A stretch of DNA of 64,000 bases from Phellopilus nigrolimitatus (Eukaryota; Basidiomycota; Agaricomycetes; Hymenochaetales; Hymenochaetaceae), in NCBI GenBank assembly GCA_021029095.1, contig JAJOHG010000071.1:1-64000 (forward strand), given 5' to 3'. Positions 52,341-61,592 of the stretch are shown here, one piece after another (within the stretch, counting starts at the first letter, position 1; each line of letters begins with the position of its first letter). The translations under genes and the position numbers were made by a program. The notes under the pieces were generated by a model. That model was not told the DNA's origin. It worked only from the letters and a program-made list of their open reading frames with translations, and ran no database searches.

Positions 52341-53390
52341 CAGAAACTTGTCAGACATATGGCGACCAAGTCGTGCTTCTCCTTCTTCGACGCCTTCATT
52401 CCCCGGAAAAGCACCTCGTCGTCCGCAATCTCCTTCCGTAGGAGCTCAATTTGCTGGAGTTCTCGCTTCGAAAGATAGTCTTGCCGAGAGCGCTCACGGA
52501 GGGATGGCATGGCGGCTACTCGCGCAGCGGCATCGTCTGCGAGTTGTCGACGCTGGGCATCTTCTGTGGCTGCGCCCTTCGAAGACCGGTCCTCGACTAC
52601 TTTCTTCGTGCGGTCCTTGTCGCGCTCACGCATCCGATCCGCAAACGCGTCCCGCTCGTCTAAATCTCTCCGTCTTTCGCGCTCTCTCCTCTCGTCCTCA
52701 TCTTCAAGCAGTTCTGTATCATCCTCTCCCGCGTCCGGCTCTCTTCCCTTGGCTCGTCCTCGTCGCCCTTACATCGCTTCCGCGCAACCTCTTCGTTGCT
52801 TTCCCACTCCCTTCGAGTTCTCGCTTCGAAAGATAGTCTTGCCGAGAGCGCTCACGGAGGGATGGCATGGCGGCTACTCGCGCAGCGGCATCGTCTGCGA
52901 GTTGTCGACGCTGGGCATCTTCTGTGGCTGCGCCCTTCGAAGACCGGTCCTCGACTACTTTCTTCGTGCGGTCCTTGTCGCGCTCACGCATCCGATCCGC
53001 AAACGCGTCCCGCTCGTCTAAATCTCTCCGTCTTTCGCGCTCTCTCCTCTCGTCCTCATCTTCAAGCAGTTCTGTATCATCCTCTCCCGCGTCCGGCTCT
53101 CTTCCCTTGGCTCGTCCTCGTCGCCCTTACATCGCTTCCGCGCAACCTCTTCGTTGCTTTCCCACTCCCTTCCGTTCGTCTCACGTTTCCTTGCATGACG
53201 CTCCTTCTTGCTTTTGTCTTTTCCTTTCTCCTTAGATCTTCCTTTGTCCTTCTTGGGTACGGTGATGCTGCCATCCTCATCCTCAACGAACGAGTACTTC
53301 TGCGCCTGAAGCGCTTTCGCTTCCTTCTCGGCTTGCTTGCGTGCTACATCGGCCGCGTTCTTGTGTTTACTCTTTCGGGGCACACGAACG
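52341..53390 (-). pseudogene. DEAH-box splicing helicase Prp2/DHX16, N-terminal fragment
   Basis: Minus strand: PRKSKHKNAADVARKQAEKE, then QKYSFVEDEDGSITVP, then a Lys/Arg/Glu-rich stretch, then MRERDKDRTKKVVED, RQDYLSKRELQQIELLRKE and DDEVLFRGMKASKKEK. These follow the N-terminal RS-like and charged region of Prp2/DHX16, which activates the spliceosome before the first splicing step. The helicase core is absent. A perfect 358-bp tandem duplication (52457-53172) disrupts the order and shifts the frame. Confidence 0.75.
52457..53172. repeat. perfect 358-bp tandem duplication inside the Prp2 fragment
   Basis: 52457-52814 and 52815-53172 appear identical base for base. 358 is not a multiple of three, so the frame is lost. 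Either a very recent duplication or an assembly artefact. Confidence 0.9.
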
Positions 53391-54200
53391 AAGACTGGCG
53401 ACCCGAATACATTCCGGTGGTCTTTGCAACATCCACGCAAATCTTGGTGGCAAAACAACAGCCACCCTCTACCCTGCCAACCACAGGCTATACAAAGACG
53501 TTCGGTTCCTCTCCCGTCACCCTGCTCACCATCAACGCAACACTCCCCTCTGCCGCCTGACCCGCCACGCGTCGCATCCAGCTTTTTGAACGAGCACTTT
53601 GCGAACGCCACGATTGTCGCCGAAAAGGACCTCGTGCCAATCAAAAAGTTCGTACGCGAAGTACTCCGACGTTCGCGCACGACATGCAGCATCTTGCAGT
53701 CTGCGCTGTGCTACATCGAAGGGGTACTCAGAAGGTGCCAGAGATGGCAGAGAAGGAGAAGCAAGGTTTTGGTATCAGGGGCGAACCGGAGTTGGGTGAA
53801 TAGGATCGTGAGGGATGACGAGGAAGCGAATGCCTCGTCGTATGTGAATAACCTCTTGGATATTTCCGCGCTCGGCGACCTCCCGACGGAGCTCATGCCT
53901 ACGGAACTGTACGACTTGAGTAACATGCCGATGGTCCTCCAGGTCGACGCTTCGCAGCTGTCATGCGACACGCTTCCGCAAGCGGAAACAGCTGACAAGC
54001 ACCGAAAGACGCCCGAGCCTCGAAGTTCTTGCAAGACCGATGCTACTCGAACCGCGCGTGGGCCAAACTCTCCGGGCTTCCCCTGCGGGAAATCAGCAGC
54101 TGCGAACGCGCTTTCGGAGACGCGCTTGAGTGGCGTCTGTGGGTCGGTAAAGCTGCTTTTGGATTTGCGACTAACACCGGACTTTCTCCGATTTTAGAAT
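53391..54200 (+). pseudogene. cyclin-like (PHO80/PCL-type fold) gene fragment
   Basis: Plus strand. FLNEHFANATIVAEKDLVPI with KKFVREVLRRSRTTCSILQS and ALCYIEGV resembles the first cyclin-fold helices. After frame changes come KVPEMAEKEKQGFGIRG, an acidic linker (VNNLLDISALGDLPTELMP) and FLQDRCYSNRAWAKLSGLPL with REISSCERAFGDALEWRLWV, typical of fungal cyclin-box proteins. At least two frameshifts (near 53725 and 54024). A donor (GTAAAG) follows at about 54150. Identification is from motif memory only. Confidence 0.5.
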
Positions 54201-55034
54201 GGCAGAATCGCCCCGCATCCGTGAACTTCCCTCTCACCACCGAACGTAAGTGTTTCTCCTCCGTCGGCGCTGTCCATCAGACTCTCCAACTTTGTCTCTA
54301 CGTTTTATAATTGACCTGTGTCTGTACACTTACTGACGCGCCATTTCCCATTCTCTGATCGACAGGGTCAACAACCCAATGGCGCTCTGGGCATCTCCGC
54401 GACCCTGAGGAAGGCTCGCGTTCGATCATGCGCACGTCGGCGTCGCCTGCTGCGCGTGCGTCGTCAAATATGCCAAGCCCGCCGCTGTCGGATTCCGGCG
54501 CGAGTCCAGAGGTTGAGCGCGTGCTGCCTCTGCTGCAGCGTGCGCGGGCGTCGAATAGGACGCTCAGGCGTGCGGTCACGTTGCTAGAAGAGTTGGCGTT
54601 CAGGAGCGTACCCCCGCGGTATCGCTCCCCCGGATCGCTGCCGTTTTCCTTCGCAGCTTGCGGTCAACGCTGCGCGTCAGAGCGCCGCTCAAAGCGGCCA
54701 ACCGACGATGCTGTCAATCCCGCTCACTTCGCAGATGCCAAGCGCGTTGAACTCGTTTTCGTCCGATATGAATGTCTTCGCACTAGACGAGCCGACACCG
54801 TGCTTCTCTCACTCGCCCATGTCCCTCGTTGAGCCCAACCTCGACACCCCGAGCACGGTCTTCAGCACCTCGTGGTCGCCTGCGCACAGCACGAGCTCGT
54901 CGGACGAGTCCGAGTCCGGCTCGAGCGGCGGGTCCATCGCGACGCCCCCAGACGTGCTTCGCGCGTTTGCGCCGGGATCCGCGGCCAGCTTCAGTGTCCA
55001 GCGCGCCGCCGCGTCGCGCGTGAGCGCTCTCTGA
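54201..55034 (+). pseudogene. C-terminal exons, possibly of the cyclin-like gene
   Basis: Plus strand. After an acceptor TTTTAG at about 54199 comes a short exon and a GTAAGT donor (about 54245) with acceptor ATCGACAG (about 54365). Then Ser/Pro-rich sequence follows (PPLSDSGASPEVERVLPLLQ), and in another frame SIPLTSQMPSALNSFSSDMN with a Ser/Glu-rich end PPDVLRAFAPGSAASFSVQ and a stop at 55034. Same strand and directly downstream of the cyclin-like piece. Confidence 0.4.
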
Positions 55035-55643
55035 AACGAGTACGCGAAGACCGCCGCTGGCGACGCGGGGCTCAGGTGCTTCCCGCCCACGGGTGGGCTG
55101 GTGCGTCCCTTCTCCGACCCGTCGGGTCGACCCTGCATTATTTCTTATCATTGATCACACAGAACACCAAATACGACGACATTCAGCTAGCTGGGAGTGA
55201 TGCAATGGATCATCAAGAACTCCCCTGCAGCTTCCCACTCCCTCGTATATATAGTAGCTTCTCAATGTACCTATGTAGCTTGCAGCTGCAATATAGTATA
55301 TTCCTCACAATAGCACCACCTGAAGTTTCTGAATGGGCAAAAAAAAGAAGCAAAATAACTGCCTGACCACCTGCAGCAATATTCCCCCTACTCATATATC
55401 TACTGTCCAACCATGCTACATAATTCTAAGAGCACTAATTTCACTATGGAACCCTAACACACTACCTCGCTACAAACCCTAAGACAGCTAAACTACACTA
55501 TGACAACTATGCAACTATGCACTACCTCGCTAAGGTGAGTTCTGTAGCGCTAGGAAGTTGATAGCAAACTATTTGCCGCTATGTTGCTATGGTAACTTGG
55601 TAGCGCTACCAAGTGTCGGCTAGTTTTTTAAGGTTTCCTGATG
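55035..55643. other. right terminal region of element G
   Basis: No gene. AT-rich with GTAGC/GCTAC-type inverted motifs, including a palindrome ACTTGGTAGCGCTACCAAGT near 55593-55612, and ending in the TIR GTTTCCTGATG. Confidence 0.55.
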
Positions 55644-58522
55644 AAGGCCAGTATAGCGCGAAGTGCAGCCCACTTGGCAGTAGGAGCAAACACCTGTGCA
55701 AACTCTAAGCCAGGGCGCTGTGAGTAACCCTTTGCCACCAATCGCGCCTTATGCCTGTCCACTGAGCCATCTGCCTTGCGCTTGAGTTTGAACACCCACC
55801 GACAGCCAATGGTCTTGCGACCAGAAGGAAGTCTGACTGGGGTGAAGGTGCCATTCTCAACAAGACTGATAAACTCGTCCATTGCAGCCTGTTCCCAGAG
55901 GGAAGCGTCAGGACGTCCCTTGATGTCTCTCCAGTGTACTGGCTCAGGACCATACTGGGTGCGCACCTCCGCAGAGAAGACATGCTCAAAGCAGTTTGTA
56001 GACTTCAACACATGGTTGTGTGCGTCCTCAAAACTGATGTAGCAGTCCTCAAGTGCCGCATTTGCCCCAAAGTCCATAAGCCCAGCAAACATAAGCGCCT
56101 CAGCCTGCATCTCATCCTCAGACATGATGTCTAACTCATCACTGCGCTCAATCACAGGCTCAGGTGTAGGTGCTGCTGCTGGTGCTGGTGCAGCTGGAGC
56201 CCTAGGAATGCGACGACCTGGATAATCTGCAAGTGGATTAATCACTGCATCTCTGTACCCATGCAAGGGACGCGGCTGAGGGCGCCAGGACGTTGAAGGC
56301 CAAGAAGGCGCTTCAGGTGCAGGTGTAGACTCGGGTGCAGGAGTGGGAGTAGCAGGTTCCTTAGGTCGTTTCGCAGGTGGAGGGTGAGCAGAAGGAGAAG
56401 ACACAGGAGGGTCAGGAGGGACATCAGATGGTGCTCGCTCGCGCTTTACAGCAGGCCGAGTTGGTGTCACCGGAGGTGGTGCAGGACGAAAAGGAGGAGT
56501 GACTGGAGCTGGTGGGGGATGAGGAGGAGGAGTGGCAGGACGAGGAGGAGGAGCTGGTGGATTAGCAGGGAGAAGAAGTGGCGGAACATCATCCACATCG
56601 CCATCTCCCCTTTGTTCCGGCACAGCTGTAGCCTCTGCAGGAGTTGGAACCCTTAAGTCAACAGGGGATCTGGTATTTCCAGGGAACACGCGCTCATCAA
56701 ACTGAGCAGAGTCACTAATGACCTCTTTGCGCGTTATGGAGTTCCAGAATATCCAGCCTTTGTAGTTCTCAGGGTAACCAATGAAGGAGCATTTTTGCGT
56801 GTGTGACTGGAGCTGTTTGCGCATATCTTTCTTGACATGCACATAGGAGGTGCAGCCAAATACTCGAAAATGCGACACATCCGGCTTGGAATTGTGCCAC
56901 AGCTCATAGGGCGTCTTGCCCTGGACAGCAGAAGTTGGAGAGCGATTGTGTACATGAACAAAAGCATTGACCGCATCCCACCAGAAGCTGGCAGGCAGGT
57001 GTGCTTCGTTCAGCATAGTAGTAATGCCCTCAGCCAAAGTGCGATTCGCTCGCTCAGCTACTCCATTCTGGTGGGGTTCATCACGAACAGTGTGTTGCCG
57101 GTGAATCCCTTCAGAAATGCAGAATTGCTCCCATGCCTTGGGCAAGTATTCTCCTCCCTTGTCATCGCGCGTCGCTTTGATCTTCAGGTTGAGCTGGTTC
57201 TCTGCATGTGCTTTGTAGCGCTTGAAAGCGTCAAACGCATCGCTTTTCTTTTTAAGGGGTATGACTCCCCAGCGCCGACTGTAATCATCAATGAATGTGA
57301 TCCAGTAATGATAACCATGCCGAGTTTGAACTGGCAGAGGGCCATGCACATCAGAGTGGACCAGCTGCAACAGACCAGTAGAGCGATGCGATGCAAGTCT
57401 TGAGACATTCGACCTATGCTGCTTGCCTGCAATGCAAGGCTCGCAGATTGGGTCAGGCGACTCCATAGACTTCACAGTAATCCCCTTAACCATGTCATGA
57501 TCAATCAGTCTCTTGACATCCCCATGATTCAAGTGCGCAAAACGACGATGCCAGAGCGTTAAGTCGAGTGGACAGGTGCTAACCATGCCAGAGAATTGAG
57601 TCATGGGCACAACTTGTCCATTGAGGAACGCGGCATAGTTGGTGTTGATTGCAGCAGTGAAGAGGAGAGTGCCGTTGCGACGAAATAGAATCTGATCAGA
57701 CTTGATAGTGACAATGTAGGATTTGACACGAGTTAAATACAGGACTGAGAGGAGATTGTTTCTGAGATCTGGTACATGAAGAACACGCTCAAACTCTAGC
57801 AGACGACCCTTCTTTCCATTGACCACTGGTTGAAAGCGGACAGTCCCCATTCCAACTGAGTAAATAACGTCGTTGTTGGCGAGGCGGATGGGTGTGCGAT
57901 TAGGGGTATATTGGTTGAACCAATGACGATGAGGTGTCATGTGGCAAGTGGCGCCTGTATCAACAATCCAGTCAGATCCTGCATCAGAGAGGAGGGGCGA
58001 GTTGGGATTGGTGAAGTCATGGGTACTTGCATTGCCAGCAAACTCAGCAGACTGAGTCGACTCTGTGTCCTCCTGCGCCGCATTCGCCTTTGCCTTGCCC
58101 TTTCTCTTCTTCTTGTCCTTCAACTCCTTGATCGCATCGTTACGCTTGTAGCAAGTTGCTTCAAGGTGGTTCTTCATGCCGCAAAAATCGCAGACAAGAG
58201 GCTGAGACGAGGAGGAGGACGATGAAGTCGATTTGGAAGGTGGAGTAGAGGCCTTGAGAGCGAGTGCAGAGTCTGCAGCGCGAGGTCCACTGGCTTTCTG
58301 CTCCTGCAAGAACGCTTTCTTGACCGTCTCGAGGGTGAAGGTAGGCATGAGAAGGAGGGCAGATCGAAAGGCTTTGTACTCGTCTGGGAGGGCGCGGATA
58401 AGACACATGGACGCAAGCTCATCCTCAAACTTCTCAAGGGTGAGCTTAGAGCTGCGCGCATTCCTGAGTTTGTGCAACGACTCCTCAACGCGAGCAGTGA
58501 GTGCAGTAAGCGACTCGTCCTC

Positions 58523-58799
58523 TGTGAGGCGGAGTGGTCTCACAACAAACACAGACAATGACTGAGTCCAATGGATGAGTGCAAAAGATGATGTATTAGG
58601 GAAACTAAACATGCCTGAGTCCAATGGATGAGTGCAAAAGATAGAGAGCACCATCCATGGACTCTGCCGCTTCAAGGGAAGCATTACATAATACATCAAC
58701 ATGTCAGGTGACGCAGAACAACAAGTCAGGAGTTCAAGTCACCCGGTACGCAAAATAATAAAAGGAATAAAAGTGTCCAAGATCATACTATATCCAATA
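58523..58799 (-). repeat. copia H 3' LTR
   Basis: 277 bp in minus orientation; junction with copia E gag is exactly at TGTGAGG. One base is missing in the ACAATGACTGAGTCC segment relative to sisters (GTGACCTGAGTCC). Confidence 0.9.
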
Positions 58800-58827
58800 C
58801 TCCCCCCTGATCTGACACGCCTGTCAA

Positions 58828-60774
58828 TCACAGAAGACCCAGCATACCACGCATCTCAATCACCTTCACGCGTCCAAGCGCCTTGGTCATGATGTCAGCC
58901 GGCATAGACTTGGTGGGGAGGTAGCGAATGTCAATAAGACCCGACTCAACCACATCTCGCAGCCAGTAGTGCCGCAAGTCCAGGTGCTTCATCCGACCAT
59001 GGTGTTCAGGGTTCCTGGCAACAGCAAGGGCAGATTGGTTGTCCACATAGAGTGTGGAAGGCGCATTGAACTCATAGCCAAATTCAGAGAACAAGTTGCG
59101 CAACCACATAATCTCCTGACCACCCTGGACAGCAGAGATGTATTCCGCTTCAGTGGTAGAGAGAGTCACAATAGTCTGAAGACGACTAGCCCAGCTGATA
59201 GCACCAGTTCCCATCTTAACCACCAGGCCGCTTGTAGAGCGCCTGTCATCCTCATCCCCTCCATGGTCCGCGTCAGTGAATGTAGTGAACAATTCAGACG
59301 AGTTCTTGTCAGGCGCATAAGTCAACTTCATGTCTTTGGTACCCTGAAGATAACGACACAAGTGCTTAGCAGCCTTCCAGTGTGCAGGACCAGGATTAGA
59401 ACTGAAGCGCGCAAGAAGTCCAACCGCATATGAGATATCAGGACGCGTTGCCACAGCCAGATACATGAGTGCACCAATCAGCTGCCTGTAGGGGACAGTC
59501 TTCATGAATGCGATCTCTTCTGGAGTGAGGGGACCCATGGACTTGCTGAGACGATGGCCTTCTGGTAGTGGAGTGGAAACCTCGCCGCATCCAGCCATTT
59601 CAAAACGCTCAAGTAAGTCAGTGATGTACTGGCGCTGAGAAAGGGATAAGGATCGTATCGAGCGGTCTCTCTCAATATGGACACCAAGCAGGAAGGAGGT
59701 GGGGCCAAGGTCGCGCAGTTTGAAGTGTTTTTCAAGTTCGCGCTTGACAAACAAGAATTGCTCCTTCGACTTTGCAGCAATGGTCATGTCATCCACATAG
59801 ACTGGGATGATGATGCGCACATCGTCGCGCCTGTAGACCCAAATGCTGTTGTCGCAGCGAACCAAAGAGAAGCCCATGCCCTTCAACACAGAGTCGAGTT
59901 TCTTGTGCCATTGGCGCCCAGCTTGCTTAAGACCATAGATTGCCTTAGCAAGCTTAAGCACAAAGCCGGCGCCATAGTACTCCTCAAACCCTTCTGGCTG
60001 ATCCATGTAGACGTCATGATCCAAGTCACCATTGAGGAACGCAGTGGAGATGTCAATGCTGAACAACTCCAAGTCCTCAATTGCAGCCAAGGCCAGTATA
60101 GCGCGAAGTGCAGCTTACTTGGCAGTAGGAGCAAACACCTGTGCAAACTCTAAGCCAGGGCGCTGTGAGTAACCCTTTGCCACCAATCGCGCCTTATGCC
60201 TGTCCACTGAGCCATCTGCCTTGCGCTTGAGTTTGAACACCCACCGACAGCCAATGGTCTTGCGACCAGAAGGAAGTCTGACTGGGGTGAAGGTGCCATT
60301 CTCAACAAGACTGATAAACTCGTCCATTGCAGCCTGTTCCCAGAGGGAAGCGTCAGGACGTCCCTTGATGTCTCTCCAGTGTACTGGCTCAGGACCATAC
60401 TGGGTGCGCACCTCCGCAGAGAAGACATGCTCAAAGCAGTTTGTAGACTTCAACACATGGTTGTGTGCGTCCTCAAAACTGATGTAGCAGTCCTCAAGTG
60501 CCGCATTTGCCCCAAAGTCCATAAGCCCAGCAAACATAAGCGCCTCAGCCTGCATCTCATCCTCAGACATGATGTCTAACTCATCACTGCGCTCAATCAC
60601 AGGCTCAGGTGTAGGTGCTGCTGCTGGTGCTGGTGCAGCTGGAGCCCTAGGAATGCGACGACCTGGATAATCTGCAAGTGGATTAATCACTGCATCTCTG
60701 TACCCATGCAAGGGACGCGGCTGAGGGCGCCAGGACGTTGAAGGCCAAGAAGGCGCTTCAGGTGCAGGTGTAGA
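58828..60774 (-). pseudogene. copia H pol fragment with a nonsense codon
   Basis: Minus strand, from the STPAPE linker through RT and RNase H to the stop at 58828. TAA at 60115-60117 replaces the TGG (Trp) codon of sister copies in the TAKWAALRAIL motif, a GG-to-AA double change. Otherwise open. Confidence 0.9.
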
Positions 60775-61564
60775 TGTGAGGCGGAGTGGTCTCACAACAA
60801 ACACAGACAGTGACCTGAGTCCAATAGATGAGTGGAAAAGATAATGTATTAGAGAAACTAAACATGCCTGAGTCCAATAGATGAGTGCAAAAGATAGAGA
60901 GCACCATCCATGGACTGTTAGAACTTACCTTGCTTACCTCACGATCCCCCCTTACATCATTCCTTCCTTGCTTAGTCAGGCCCTTCACCTTTCCATTATC
61001 TTTCCCTTAGTTTATGGCCTGACCCCTTCCTCATTGTACGCGCCCCTCCTAGGTGCTCCCCGCTCCACGCTCCACTGCCTCATTCCATGCTCCACTGTAC
61101 ATGCCCCTTACGGGCCTTCCCCTCACGCTCCCCTCATGTCATGCTGCGCATGACTCCATAGCTCCGCTGACATCATAGTCAGCCTCACAGTATATATAGG
61201 TACATCGCTGGGACCTTAAAGCCCCAGCTTGACCTCCTTGTTCAGTAGCTAGCATAGTCTTGCTATTCATCGCCTTGCTCTTCATAGTCCTGCGCCCTGC
61301 GCTTCACAGTCTTGCCATAGTCACCGTCGCCTTGTCACAGTCAAGCCTCACGTCACTCGTCACGTCACTGTCCACAGTCACACTCCTCGCTCCATTAGGC
61401 AAGACCCTGTTACTCCGTAACATGGACTCTGCCGCTTCAAGGGAAGCATTATGTAATACATCAACATGTCAGGTGACGCAGAACAACAAGTCAGGAGTTC
61501 AAGTCACCTGGTACGCAAAATAATAAAAGGAAATAAAGTGTCCAAGATCATACTATATCCAATA
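60775..61564 (-). repeat. copia I 3' LTR, interrupted
   Basis: LTR halves 60775-60915 and 61423-61564 separated by a gypsy solo LTR. The interrupted LTR carries more substitutions on its left half than sister LTRs. Confidence 0.9.
60916..61422 (+). repeat. Ty3/gypsy solo LTR
   Basis: 507 bp, TGTTAGAAC...CCGTAACA in plus orientation, flanked by the 5-bp target duplication TGGAC (60911-60915 and 61423-61427). Same family as 4669-12284, with several differences. It formed by LTR-LTR recombination that removed the internal region. Confidence 0.95.
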
Positions 61565-61592
61565 CTCCCCCCTGATCTGACACGCCTGTCAA

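Larger units (their letters stand above)
47302..55643. mobile_element. 8.3-kb TIR-bounded element G packed with host-gene fragments
   Basis: Perfect 11-bp inverted ends CATCAGGAAAC / GTTTCCTGATG. The uninterrupted copia sequence GCCAAGGCC shows that at most the dinucleotide AA was duplicated. The left subterminal zone has TGTTTAGCA-type short repeats (47365-47420); the right one has a TTGGTAGCGCTACCAA palindrome (about 55595-55612). AGGAAGTTGATAGCA-like sequence occurs near both ends. Contents: a hAT B4 element and Hsp70, eL24, Prp2 and cyclin-like fragments. I see no transposase. Class uncertain. Confidence 0.65.
45733..58522 (-). mobile_element. copia E, minus strand, split by element G and 5'-truncated by copia H
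   Basis: 3' LTR 45733-46010, internal 46011-47301 and 55644-58522; the gap is the 8.3-kb element G. Joined conceptually, the pol frame is open through RT and RNase H. Its gag is cut at 58522 (before EDESLTALTARVEES) by the LTR end of copia H. It inserted in unit D; the expected target duplication is CCAGT (45728-45732). Confidence 0.85.
46039..58522 (-). pseudogene. copia E gag-pol, two exon-like halves around element G
   Basis: Minus strand. From 58522 to 55644 it encodes Gag from about residue 121, the CCHC knuckle, protease, integrase, linker and the beginning of RT. From 47301 to 46039 it encodes RT (YVDDM) and RNase H to the natural stop. The interruption falls between ILALAAIEDLEL codons. 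No other stop or shift is visible, so G arrived in a young, otherwise open copy. Confidence 0.85.
58523..60774 (-). mobile_element. copia H, minus strand, 5'-truncated by copia I
   Basis: 3' LTR 58523-58799, internal to 60774, where the LTR end of copia I begins. It inserted into copia E gag; the expected target duplication is TCCTC (58518-58522) if the other side lies beyond the window. Confidence 0.85.

Noticed and set aside
47302..55643. hAT or Tc1/mariner assignment for element G
   Set aside because: No 8-bp and no TA duplication; the empty site allows at most AA.
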